DNA of 64,000 bases, taken from the NCBI GenBank assembly GCA_905182285.1, contig CAJJAY010000021.1, forward strand, positions 1 through 64,000, given 5' to 3'. The stretch's first letter is position 1. The number at the start of each line of letters is the position of its first letter. The DNA comes from an uncultured Amylibacter sp. GTDB lineage: Bacteria > Pseudomonadota > Alphaproteobacteria > Rhodobacterales > Rhodobacteraceae. The notes beneath the pieces are model-generated. The model ran no database searches. It was not told the origin of the DNA and worked only from the letters and a program-made list of their open reading frames with translations. Shown one piece after another: positions 1 to 8,043 of this stretch. A program made the translations under genes and the position numbers.

Positions 1-119
1 ACTTGAAGTTCGACGTAGAGCTAATCAATCCTATCGCTATGGAACAAGGTTTACGTTTTGCTATCCGTGAAGGTGGCCGTACTGTAGGTTCTGGTGTGGT
101 TTCTAAAGTTATAGCTTAA
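1..119 (+). CDS. tuf: Elongation factor Tu, C-terminal end (partial)
   Basis: Only the last 38 codons are in the window. The reading frame starts at base 3 and ends with TAA at 117-119. It encodes the C-terminal barrel of EF-Tu, recognisable from [18 protein letters not shown] and the terminal [10 protein letters not shown]-Tu is the GTPase that delivers aminoacyl-tRNA to the ribosome. The gene is followed by a clear terminator and then tRNA-Trp, which matches the alphaproteobacterial order tuf-trnW. The usual next genes, secE and nusG, do not follow here. Identity is certain for the part that can be seen. Confidence 0.95.
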   Translation, partial: LKFDVELINPIAMEQGLRFAIREGGRTVGSGVVSKVIA

Positions 120-140
120 TTAAATACAATTATATTCTTA

Positions 141-173
141 AAAAGGGCATCAAAACATTGTTGCCCTTTTTTT
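141..173 (+). terminator. Rho-independent terminator after tuf
   Basis: The sequence AAAGGGCA is followed after a loop by TGCCCTTT and a run of T. It lies 22 bases after the tuf stop codon and is placed to end tuf transcription before tRNA-Trp. Confidence 0.85.
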
Positions 174-252
174 ATATCTAAAAAGTGAATTGTTTTAGAG
201 CAAAGGCTTGCATCTATTCGCAATTCCTTCTAATTGAAACGTACTTTGGTAT

Positions 253-328
253 AGGGGTTTAGCTCAGTTGGTAGAGCATCGGTCTCCAAAACCGAGGGTC
301 GTGGGTTCGAGTCCCTCAGCCCCTGCCA
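253..328 (+). tRNA. trnW: tRNA-Trp (anticodon CCA)
   Basis: This is a full cloverleaf of 76 nt. The acceptor stem AGGGGTT pairs with AGCCCCT, with one G-T wobble. The D-arm is AGCTCAGTTGGTAGAGC. The anticodon stem TCGGT/ACCGA holds the loop CTCCAAA with anticodon CCA. The T-arm contains GGTTCGAGTCC, the discriminator base is G, and the 3' CCA is encoded. It reads UGG tryptophan codons. Confidence 0.97.
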
Positions 329-384
329 AAGCTATTGTATTTAAATTTTGGAATTTTACTGCTTTTCTGATTTTAAATTAAAAC

Positions 385-729
385 TTATTTATCCAAATCA
401 ATAAATTGATCGTATGCTTTTAATGCTTTAGCACTAAAAGCAAAAGATGGCCCACCACCCATATATGTTGCCATCTCTAATGCTTCACAAACTTCTTTAC
501 GAGTTGCTTTTAGATTAATAAGTGAGCGTATATGAAATCCGATGCAGCTATCACATCGAGTTGCAACTGCAATTCCTAATGCGATAAATTCCTTAGTCTT
601 CTCATCTAGCACACCACCAGCTTTTGCTGCTTTCCCCATACTTGCAAAACCTTTTGCCGTTTCGGGTATTTCTTTTGAAAAAGAAACTAAATTTTCTTCA
701 GTTTCATCCATAAATTCTTTCCAATTCAT
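385..729 (-). CDS. Carboxymuconolactone decarboxylase (AhpD-like) family protein
   Basis: This 114-residue protein has the CMD/AhpD helical fold signature: a conserved Glu region followed by a CxxC pair in ATRCDSCIGFHIR, with a His three residues after the second Cys. In AhpD proteins this Cys-x2-Cys-x3-His set carries out thiol-based peroxidase or disulfide chemistry. Other members act as decarboxylases or as carriers of unknown use. The gene starts 9 bases after the stop of the permease gene, so it is the last gene of the ABC transporter operon read leftwards. The redox motif is intact, but the substrate is unknown. There is no evidence for true carboxymuconolactone decarboxylase activity. 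Confidence 0.85.
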   Translation of the reverse strand: MNWKEFMDETEENLVSFSKEIPETAKGFASMGKAAKAGGVLDEKTKEFIALGIAVATRCDSCIGFHIRSLINLKATRKEVCEALEMATYMGGGPSFAFSAKALKAYDQFIDLDK

Positions 730-738
730 TCTATCATC

Positions 739-1497
739 CTATTGATTTTCATTTGCACCCATACGGCGTTCAAGCCATCGCACACCGGCACTTATAATTA
801 AAACAAGAACTAAATATTCTAAAATAAGAAGAGAATATATTTCTAAAGGTCTATATTCAGTCACAACAATTTCATTTGCCCGACGTGTTAACTCTTGCAT
901 CCCAATTACTGATGCAAATGCGCTCATTTTTACAATATATATAAATTGATTTGCTAAGGGTGGAAGAATGCGGCGAATAGCTTGTGGTAAAATTACATAA
1001 CGCATCGTTTGAATATAATTGAGACCAATTGAATGGGCTGCTTCTTTTTGACCTTTTGCAATTGATTGAATGCCTGAGCGATAAATTTCAGCTGTAAATG
1101 CACTGTCAGAAATTGCTAAAGTAATTACTGCCCCCCAAAAGGGATCAATAGGTATATTTATTCCCATAGATCTAAATATTATTGGAAGGCCATAGAAAAC
1201 CCAAAATAACATTGGCAATAATGGAATAGATCTAATTAATTCAACATAAATCCTATTTACTATTCGCCATCCTTTTTTTGAAGATTGTCCTGGCAAAGCA
1301 ATTATGAGACCGAGGTTAATTGATATAAAGGCAGCTACAATAGAGATAAGAATAGTATTCCCAATCCCTGAGACTAAAAATTTTATATTAATCCATCCTG
1401 ATGGTGTAGTTGGATTTATAACATACCAACCCCATATGTCTGAAGAACATCCAGCTAATGCTAGGCAAGTAAAACATAAAATAAGAATTTTTTTCAT
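739..1497 (-). CDS. Polar amino-acid ABC transporter permease with N-terminal lipobox
   Basis: This 252-residue inner-membrane permease belongs to the HisM/GlnP family. Several membrane helices are visible, and the EAA loop that contacts the ATPase reads EAAHSIGLNYIQTMRYVILP. Unusually, the first 17 residues look like a lipoprotein signal peptide ending in LALAGC, followed by about 20 residues before the first conserved permease helix. The start is supported by the tight fit behind the ATPase gene, which ends 8 bases upstream. The partners are the ATPase at 1505-2248 and the divergent binding protein at 2346-3116. A family-3 binding protein suggests polar amino acids or similar small zwitterions. 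The exact substrate cannot be read from the sequence. Confidence 0.9.
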   Translation of the reverse strand: MKKILILCFTCLALAGCSSDIWGWYVINPTTPSGWINIKFLVSGIGNTILISIVAAFISINLGLIIALPGQSSKKGWRIVNRIYVELIRSIPLLPMLFWVFYGLPIIFRSMGINIPIDPFWGAVITLAISDSAFTAEIYRSGIQSIAKGQKEAAHSIGLNYIQTMRYVILPQAIRRILPPLANQFIYIVKMSAFASVIGMQELTRRANEIVVTEYRPLEIYSLLILEYLVLVLIISAGVRWLERRMGANENQ

Positions 1498-1504
1498 TTT
1501 GAAC

Positions 1505-2248
1505 TTAATGTTTTAAAATTTGATTTAAAAAAGTTTTACAACGCTCTGTCTTAGGAGATCTAAAGAATTCTTCAGTAGTATTTTGTTCTACAATTTTTCC
1601 TTTATCCATAAAAAGAACTTTATCTGCTACTTTCCGTGCAAAGCCCATTTCATGGGTCACGACAATCATAGTCATTCCGTCGTTTGCAAGCTCAACCATT
1701 ACATCAAGTACTTCAGATATCATTTCTGGATCTAAAGAAGATGTTGGTTCATCAAATAACATAACCTTAGGTTCCATGCAGAGAGATCTTGCTATTGCGA
1801 CACGTTGTTGTTGTCCACCTGAAAGCTGAGCAGGCATTTTATTTGCTTGGTCTGGAATATCAACTCTTTCTAAATAATGCATTGCTATTTTGACAGCTTC
1901 ATCACGATTTTTATGCCGTGTTTTCATGGGCCCTAATATTAAATTCTCCAATACATTTATATGGGGAAAAAGATTAAATTGTTGAAATACCATTCCTATA
2001 TTTCCTTGGATAGAATTAGCCGATTTTTCACTATTAGTTAATTCTTTTCCGTATAAAGATATAAAACCGCTTTGGTGTTTCTCAAGTTTATTAATGCAAC
2101 GAACCACAGTAGACTTCCCTGAACCAGATGGTCCACAAATTACTACTTTCTCCCCGGTTTCTACTTTTAAATTAATATCTTTAAGTACATGAAATTTATC
2201 GAACCATTTATTTACATTAATTAATTCTATTGCAGTAGTTTGCATCAT
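1505..2248 (-). CDS. Polar amino-acid ABC transporter ATP-binding protein
   Basis: This 247-residue cytoplasmic ATPase is of the GlnQ/HisP type. Visible motifs are Walker [10 protein letters not shown], the Q-loop in [12 protein letters not shown], the signature [15 protein letters not shown], Walker [14 protein letters not shown] and the switch His in [12 protein letters not shown]. It powers import through the permease encoded immediately downstream. It is the first gene of the leftward operon ATPase-permease-CMD protein. The binding protein is read in the opposite direction from a shared 97-base intergenic region, so both transcripts may share control elements. Nothing is missing for function. 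Confidence 0.95.
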   Translation of the reverse strand: MMQTTAIELINVNKWFDKFHVLKDINLKVETGEKVVICGPSGSGKSTVVRCINKLEKHQSGFISLYGKELTNSEKSANSIQGNIGMVFQQFNLFPHINVLENLILGPMKTRHKNRDEAVKIAMHYLERVDIPDQANKMPAQLSGGQQQRVAIARSLCMEPKVMLFDEPTSSLDPEMISEVLDVMVELANDGMTMIVVTHEMGFARKVADKVLFMDKGKIVEQNTTEEFFRSPKTERCKTFLNQILKH

Positions 2249-2345
2249 TTACCTGTAGATTATATTTTACTTATATGGATATAGAGCTACTTTAAATTAA
2301 TCCAATGCTTCAACAAGCATATAAACGAATAATCAGGAGAATAAG

Positions 2346-3116
2346 ATGAATAAATATTTTAAAGCAGCAGCAATAGCTATTCTTGGAATGGCATTGACTG
2401 GCGCAGCAAATGCGCAATCTGCCTTAAATGAAATACTTAGTTCTGGCGTCTTAAAAGTTGGGACGACTGGTGATTGGAATCCTATGACAGTTCGTGATCC
2501 AGCAACGAACAGTTACAAAGGTTTTGATATTGATATTATGGAAGAGCTGGCCAAAGATTTAGGTGTCGAAGTCGAATTCGTACCAACAGATTGGAAAACA
2601 CTAGTCAATGGTGTTGTTGCAGGACAGTATCATATTACTGGTTCAGCTTCAATTTCACCAGCAAGGATGAAAGCAGCAGGATTTTCTGAAAGCTATATTT
2701 CTGTTGAAATAGTACCATTTACTGCGAAAGAAAATGCAGGAAAATTTGATGGGCATGAAGCAATTAACCAAACAGGAGTAAAAGTAGCCACAACACTTGG
2801 TACTACATTTGAGAAACTTGTAAGAACGTGGTATCCTAACGCTGATATTAAAGTTGTTGAAGCGCCGGCGCGTGGATATCAAGAAGTGCTAGCTGGTAGA
2901 GCTGATGTGTTTATCACATCAAATATTGAAGGCTCAACACTTGAAGAGAAATTTGGAGTAGCCCGCGTAAGTAACGCTGAAGCTCGCTCTCCAACACCAA
3001 TAGCAATGCTTTTGCCACAAACAGATCAAGTCTGGATCAATTATGTTAATAATTGGGTAAAAGTTAAAGAAGCAAAAGGTTTTTTTGAAGCAAACAAAGC
3101 TAAATGGGGTCTATAA
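2346..3116 (+). CDS. Periplasmic amino-acid-type substrate-binding protein (family 3)
   Basis: This 256-residue protein has a clear Sec signal peptide (MNKYFKAAAIAILGMALTG, cleavage after ANA) and the solute-binding family 3 fold. The start has a good ribosome site, CAGGAG, 7 bases upstream. Typical family features are VLKVGTTGDWNPMT near the N-terminus, GFDIDIMEELAKDLG, and a central GVKVATTLGTT segment. The arrangement resembles amino-acid or cyclohexadienyl-dehydratase-like binding proteins. Because it is paired with an ABC permease and ATPase, a transport role is far more likely. It neighbours a demethylase-like flavoenzyme and a DmdA-type gene, so a methylated zwitterion is a reasonable but unproven ligand. 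Confidence 0.9.
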   Translation: MNKYFKAAAIAILGMALTGAANAQSALNEILSSGVLKVGTTGDWNPMTVRDPATNSYKGFDIDIMEELAKDLGVEVEFVPTDWKTLVNGVVAGQYHITGSASISPARMKAAGFSESYISVEIVPFTAKENAGKFDGHEAINQTGVKVATTLGTTFEKLVRTWYPNADIKVVEAPARGYQEVLAGRADVFITSNIEGSTLEEKFGVARVSNAEARSPTPIAMLLPQTDQVWINYVNNWVKVKEAKGFFEANKAKWGL

Positions 3117-3123
3117 AATTATT

Positions 3124-3159
3124 AATCTGGCAGAATATTTATGTTCTGCCAGATTTTTA
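3124..3159 (+). terminator. Terminator after the binding-protein gene
   Basis: A perfect 12-bp inverted repeat (AATCTGGCAGAA at 3124-3135 with TTCTGCCAGATT at 3144-3155) is followed by T residues. It ends the binding-protein transcript. It touches the stop codon of the convergent flavoenzyme gene and may work in both directions. Confidence 0.9.
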
Positions 3160-5202
3160 TAAGTCTTTTACCAATCTTAACGCATCATAAATTGCTGCGT
3201 GAGTATTGCGTGAAGATACAGCGTCTCCAATTCTAAATAATTGAAATTTACCACTCTTATTCTTTGTTATTTTTTGCACATCGCCATTAATTAATGCATC
3301 ATAATCGACAGCACCATAATTCTTACTCTTAGGTTTCAATTCAAAATACAGATCATCCAATGGCATTGTTCCATAATTAACTATTATTTGATCATATTTT
3401 TTTTCTTCTACATATTCACTATAATCAGTACCAATTTTAGCTGTTAGTTTGTTACCTGTAAGCATTACATCTAACAGCCGGTGGGTAACTGTAAAAGTTA
3501 CATCTTTCTTTTGAAGTGATCGCATATATGGAGTGAGGTTCATTGCCATAATTTCGGGGGAAAAAGTTCGGTCTGGTGTCATAACTTCAACTTTTGAACC
3601 TGAATTTGCAGCAATTTCTGCCGCTTGGAGTGCTGGGTGATCGCCACTTTCATCGTAAATTAGTATATTCTCTGCGGGCTTTATATCACCTGAAATTATA
3701 TCCCATGTACTTATAACATAATTTGCGTCTTTCTTACTTTCAAACAGTTCTAAATTTGGCAATCCACCTGTTGCTATAATAACAATGTCTGGGTTTAAAG
3801 AAATAATGTCGTCAGCCTCTGCCCAATTATTGAATTTAAATTCAACACTTCGAGCTGCACACTGTGCCATGCGCCAGTCAATGATTGATATCATTTCTCG
3901 CCTGCGTGGACTTTTTGCGGTTAGGCGAATTTGCCCACCTGGATCTGATTGGGCTTCGAAAACAACAACTTCATGACCACGTTCTGCTGCGACTCGCGCT
4001 GCTTCTAAACCTGCTGGGCCTGCTCCAACAATTACAATTTTTTTTAATTCTATAGCGGGAGTAATCTCATGTGGCATTGTAAGCTCACGGCCAGTCGCAG
4101 GATTATGAATACATAATGCGTCTCCAGCTTGATATATACGATCTAAACAATAAGTTGCACCAACACACGGCCTGATATCACCTTCACGGCCTTCAATAAT
4201 TTTTTTCACAATATGAGGGTCGGCCATATGTGCTCGTGTCATTCCAACCATATCAAGTAAGTTATTTTCAATAGCATGGCGTGCAGTCGAAACATCTGGA
4301 ATTCGTGAAGCGTGGAAAGTTGGCATACCTGTTAATTTCTTAACTTCACCAGCAAAATCTAAATGTGGAGCGCTAGGCATTCCTTGAACTGGTATTACAT
4401 CAGTAAGGTCTGCATCTGTGTGAATTCGGCCACGTATAATATTTAAAAAATCTAATTGACCAGTTTCAGATAGTCTCTTTGAAATATCCAAACCATCTTT
4501 TGCTGTTAGTCCACCCTTTTTTGCTTCATCAGCTGTATATCTAAATCCTATAATAAACTCTTTACCAACGCGATTTCTAACAGCATTTAAAACATCCAAA
4601 GGAAATTGCATCCGGTTTTCTAATGTATCAGCTCCATAAGGACCAACAAGATCGTTAGTCAGTGGTGACCAAAATTGATCTAACAAATGGCCATAAACTT
4701 GTAATTCTATACCATCCATTCCACCTGCTTTCATCCTCTCAGCAGCATCTGCAAAGTCATTAATGATACGATCAATATCCCAATCTTCAATTAGCTTTGG
4801 AAATGCTCTGTGTGCAGGTTCCCGATGCTTTGATGATGAGACTACTGGTAGCCAATCATGTTTATTCCAGCTTGTCCGTCGTCCTAAATGTGTTAATTGG
4901 ATCATGACTGCACAACCATGTTGATGGCATCCATCTGTTAAATTTTGGATCCAGGGGACGACTTCGTCTTTATATGCCAACACATTGTTAAAAACTGGTG
5001 GACTATCTTTGGAAACTGCTGCAGAGCCTGCGGTCATTGCTAACGCAACTCCAGCTTTTGCACGCTCTTCATGATAAGCTCTATAGCGTTCCTTTGGCAT
5101 ACCATCTTCCGGGTATGCCGGTTCATGACTTGTTGTCATGATACGATTCTTTAATATTAAGTTTTTAAGCTTAAAAGGCTGAAGTAATGGATCTTTTGAC
5201 AT
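3157..5202 (-). CDS. OYE/trimethylamine-dehydrogenase-like flavin oxidoreductase with one iron-sulfur Cys replaced
   Basis: This 681-residue protein has an N-terminal Old Yellow Enzyme FMN barrel (about 1-340), an iron-sulfur binding loop, and a C-terminal FAD/NAD(P)-binding half starting at IVIVGAGPAGLEAARVA (about 390). This is the architecture of trimethylamine, dimethylamine and histamine dehydrogenases and of 2,4-dienoyl-CoA reductase. Three of the four cluster cysteines are present (C346, C352, C364), but the second is Ala349. Similar proteins in Alphaproteobacteria are often annotated as N-methylproline or betaine demethylases. With DmdA-like and carnitine genes nearby, oxidative N-demethylation of a methylated amine is the favoured role. 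AAAGAGG upstream supports the start. The gene lies 157 bases downstream of the dmdA-like gene on the same strand. Confidence 0.85.
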   Translation of the reverse strand: MSKDPLLQPFKLKNLILKNRIMTTSHEPAYPEDGMPKERYRAYHEERAKAGVALAMTAGSAAVSKDSPPVFNNVLAYKDEVVPWIQNLTDGCHQHGCAVMIQLTHLGRRTSWNKHDWLPVVSSSKHREPAHRAFPKLIEDWDIDRIINDFADAAERMKAGGMDGIELQVYGHLLDQFWSPLTNDLVGPYGADTLENRMQFPLDVLNAVRNRVGKEFIIGFRYTADEAKKGGLTAKDGLDISKRLSETGQLDFLNIIRGRIHTDADLTDVIPVQGMPSAPHLDFAGEVKKLTGMPTFHASRIPDVSTARHAIENNLLDMVGMTRAHMADPHIVKKIIEGREGDIRPCVGATYCLDRIYQAGDALCIHNPATGRELTMPHEITPAIELKKIVIVGAGPAGLEAARVAAERGHEVVVFEAQSDPGGQIRLTAKSPRRREMISIIDWRMAQCAARSVEFKFNNWAEADDIISLNPDIVIIATGGLPNLELFESKKDANYVISTWDIISGDIKPAENILIYDESGDHPALQAAEIAANSGSKVEVMTPDRTFSPEIMAMNLTPYMRSLQKKDVTFTVTHRLLDVMLTGNKLTAKIGTDYSEYVEEKKYDQIIVNYGTMPLDDLYFELKPKSKNYGAVDYDALINGDVQKITKNKSGKFQLFRIGDAVSSRNTHAAIYDALRLVKDL

Positions 5203-5359
5203 TTAAAACCTCTTTAAAAAATTGAGATTAATTATTAAAAGTGTAATCAAACTTTTAAATATGTCTATTGTTAATGTTAAAATTAAATATGCTAAGATAT
5301 GAATTTTTATATAAAATATAATAAACATTTGTCTTGATGAAATATAAATTTAGAAGAAA

Positions 5360-6493
5360 TTATCTGTTAGATTGAACCTGAGCCCATAAATCTCCAATCT
5401 CACAAAGTATCCCTCTTTGAGGTCCTTCTTCACTATCTACCATAACTTCAGCACCAACATAAGCATTCGATGCCTTAATCATAGCAAATCCTATATTGCC
5501 GCCATAATCAGGTGAAAAAACAGCAGAAGTAATCATTCCTACATTTTTACCTTCTATTGATACTTTTTTCGGCATTGTTAGTGGTGGCATTTTTGAACCA
5601 TCAATCTCAATACCCATTAAACGTTTTTTTATCCCAACTTTACGCTGTTTTTGCAACGCCGCTTTACCAATAAAATCAACTTCTGAGTCTAAAGAGACAT
5701 ATTTTTCTAAACCAATTTCTAATGGTGTGTCCTCTCTATTCATATCATTTCCGTATGAAAGAAGGCCAGCTTCAACTCTTTCAATTAAGTTTGGGCAACC
5801 GGCTCGGATGTTATATTTTTTACCTTTTGCCCATATTGCATCCCATAATTCTTCACCAAGGTTCGTATCGTCTAAATAAATTTCAAATCCACCCTGTTTT
5901 GACCATCCGGACCGGGCAATATTCAACATATGACCTCTGAATGAAAATGCTTTAAAATGAAAGAACTTTACTTCTCGTATTTCTTCGCCAAAAACATCCG
6001 CCATTAAATCATCTGCAAATGGTCCTTGAATTGCCAGTGGCGAAACATCAGGTTCACATATATCTACGTTTAAACCTAATCCTATAGCTATTCCTTGCAC
6101 CCATAATAGTAGGTCACTATCAGATATAGAAAACCAATATTTATTTTCTGCTAATCTTAATGCAATAGGATCATTGATAATGGCCCCATTTTGGTCGCAA
6201 ATTGGAGCATAATAACAACGTCCAACTTTAGCATTAGTCAAATCTCTTGCGGATATCATACAAGCTAACTTATGAGCATCTGGTCCTAGCAACTGGACTT
6301 GACGCTCAACAGATACATCCCAAATTTGGACGTATTCTTTTAAATGTTTATAGTCCTCTTGTAAACTTTCAAAGACTGTTGCCAGTAACATGTGGTTGTA
6401 AACTGTATACCCAGCGACGCCTAATGCTGACACGCGTGAAGTGAAAGGCGTTGCTCGCAAACGTCGCGAAGGAAAAAGCAATGAACCAGACAT
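5360..6493 (-). CDS. dmdA: DMSP demethylase (DmdA-type aminomethyltransferase)
   Basis: This 377-residue cytoplasmic protein of the GcvT fold would transfer a methyl group from dimethylsulfoniopropionate to tetrahydrofolate, giving methylmercaptopropionate. It reads like DmdA rather than GcvT. The N-terminal region has YTVYNHMLLATVFESLQEDY, and the substrate region is SGWSKQGGFEIYLDD with W197, E204 and Y206. These are the numbers I recall for the DMSP-site residues of the Pelagibacter enzyme. GcvT proteins have a TGYTGE-type sequence there. Length matches DmdA (about 370). GTGAGGTT precedes the start. It is transcribed leftward, divergent from metY. A related methyl donor such as another sulfonium or betaine cannot be excluded. 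Confidence 0.82.
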   Translation of the reverse strand: MSGSLLFPSRRLRATPFTSRVSALGVAGYTVYNHMLLATVFESLQEDYKHLKEYVQIWDVSVERQVQLLGPDAHKLACMISARDLTNAKVGRCYYAPICDQNGAIINDPIALRLAENKYWFSISDSDLLLWVQGIAIGLGLNVDICEPDVSPLAIQGPFADDLMADVFGEEIREVKFFHFKAFSFRGHMLNIARSGWSKQGGFEIYLDDTNLGEELWDAIWAKGKKYNIRAGCPNLIERVEAGLLSYGNDMNREDTPLEIGLEKYVSLDSEVDFIGKAALQKQRKVGIKKRLMGIEIDGSKMPPLTMPKKVSIEGKNVGMITSAVFSPDYGGNIGFAMIKASNAYVGAEVMVDSEEGPQRGILCEIGDLWAQVQSNR

Positions 6494-6744
6494 TAATGAA
6501 CCTCACAAAATGCATTTGAATATATTTTTGTTTTAATATGTATAAATCAAACCAGTATTTCTTTTTGCGACTTTTTTAGGGTCGCCTTCGACTTAACAAT
6601 GGCCTGTATTATTTCCATTTATCCAATTAAAAGCTTCGATCAATTGTAACGTTAGGTCACTTTATAAACAAAAATGCTAGGTCTCTTGACATAATGTGCT
6701 TATAGTCGGAATTCGTATGATAAATGAGTTAATAGGAGTATACT
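6494..6744. promoter_or_regulatory. Divergent dmdA/metY intergenic region with AGGTC direct repeats
   Basis: This 251-base region separates dmdA (left) and metY (right). It holds two copies of TAGGTC-[A/T]-CTT, at 6653-6662 and 6678-6687, spaced 25 bases start to start. A perfect TTGACA lies at 6686-6691, but the best -10 candidate, TATGAT at 6716-6721, is 24 bases away, so an activator may be needed. A small GCGAC/GTCGC hairpin lies at 6567-6585. I see no SAM-II, SAM-V or SAH riboswitch. An AGGAG ribosome site precedes metY. Confidence 0.4.
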
Positions 6745-8040
6745 ATGACAGGTGATTATAAATTTGATACCCTCAGTTTGCATGCTGGTTTTACCCCAGA
6801 TGATCGCCATGGATCTGCTGCAGTTCCAATTCATCAAACAACCTCATATGTTTTTAAAAATACAGAACACGCTGCAGCACTATATAATCTAGAAATAGGT
6901 GGTCATTTATATTCGCGCATATCAAATCCTACAGTTGCGGTACTTGAACAACGTGTTGCAGCCTTAGATGAAGGTATAGGTGCTGTTGCAACATCATCTG
7001 GTATGTCGGCGTTATTTGTAACTGTACTGGCACTATGTTCTGCCGGTGACCATATAGTATCATCATCTCAAATGTATGGTGCTAATATAAACTTATTTCA
7101 GCACACGTTATCAAGATATGGAATTACGACAACATTTGTTGCTCCAAATAAGCCTGAAGCTTTTGCCGAGGCTATTCAAGAAAACACAAAAATGGTTTTT
7201 GGAGAAGTAATAGGCAATCCAGGTCTTGATATCATGGATATTACGCGTGTTGGTAAAATTGCTAATGATGCGGGTGTGCCGTTGGTTATTGATGCAACAT
7301 TTAATACGCCATATTTACTAAAACCATTAAAAAACGGAGCTAATATTGTTATACATTCTCTAACTAAGTGGATGGGTGGCCATGGTGTAGCGCTAGGAGG
7401 AATAGTTGTTGATGGTGGTAATTTTGATTGGGGTCAGAATGACCGATTTCCAACTTTAACTGAATCACATTTTGGCTTCCAAGGAGTAAATTTGTATGAA
7501 GAGTTTGGACCAGCTGCTTTCATTAATCGTGTACGAACTGAAGGTATGTATAATGTAGGACCATGCTTGTCTCCAACAAACGCTTTCCACTTAATTCAAG
7601 GGATAGAAACTCTAGGGTTACGTATGGATCGTCACATGAAAAATACTGAAAAAATGTTAAATTTTTTATCTGAACATGAAGCTATTTCTTGGGTAAAACA
7701 TCCAACTTTGCCTAACCATCCTGATTATGAAGTTGCCAAGCGTCTTATGCCAAAAGGTTCTGGTTCTGTTATTGCATGTGGCTTAAAAGGTGGGCGACAA
7801 GCAGGCCAAACTTTTATTGAAAGCGTTCAAGTTGCATCCCATTTAGCGAATGTAGGTGATGCAAAAACTTTAGTTATTCATCCAGGTTCTACTACTCAAA
7901 GTCATTTGAGCCCCGAGGCAATGAAGGCAGCTGGATTAACTGATGATATGTTAAGAATTTCTGTTGGATTAGAAGATTTTGATGATTTGAAATCAGACTT
8001 TGAACAGGCATTAAGTCGCGCGTCTAAAGCCAGGGGTTAA
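6745..8040 (+). CDS. metY: O-acetylhomoserine sulfhydrylase-type PLP enzyme
   Basis: This 431-residue Cys/Met-metabolism PLP enzyme is of MetY length and layout. Key features are YSRISNPTVAVLEQRVAALDEG, ATSSGMSAL for cofactor phosphate binding, VIDATFNTPYL with the PLP-contacting Asp, and HSLTKWMGGHG with the Schiff-base Lys208. MetY enzymes replace the acetyl group of O-acetylhomoserine with sulfide or methanethiol, giving homocysteine or methionine. It leads the operon metY-hydrolase-FadN-like-ligase, with gaps of 3 to 9 bases. It is divergent from the DmdA-like gene, so capture of methanethiol released from DMSP is an attractive role, though inferred. A methionine gamma-lyase is less likely given length and motif pattern. 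Confidence 0.88.
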   Translation: MTGDYKFDTLSLHAGFTPDDRHGSAAVPIHQTTSYVFKNTEHAAALYNLEIGGHLYSRISNPTVAVLEQRVAALDEGIGAVATSSGMSALFVTVLALCSAGDHIVSSSQMYGANINLFQHTLSRYGITTTFVAPNKPEAFAEAIQENTKMVFGEVIGNPGLDIMDITRVGKIANDAGVPLVIDATFNTPYLLKPLKNGANIVIHSLTKWMGGHGVALGGIVVDGGNFDWGQNDRFPTLTESHFGFQGVNLYEEFGPAAFINRVRTEGMYNVGPCLSPTNAFHLIQGIETLGLRMDRHMKNTEKMLNFLSEHEAISWVKHPTLPNHPDYEVAKRLMPKGSGSVIACGLKGGRQAGQTFIESVQVASHLANVGDAKTLVIHPGSTTQSHLSPEAMKAAGLTDDMLRISVGLEDFDDLKSDFEQALSRASKARG

Positions 8041-8043
8041 TTC

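Noticed and set aside
6494-6744. SAM-II or SAH riboswitch ahead of metY
   Set aside because: Alphaproteobacterial metY/metX genes often have SAM-II, but the conserved pseudoknot bases and pairing were not found by eye. A covariance-model search would be decisive.
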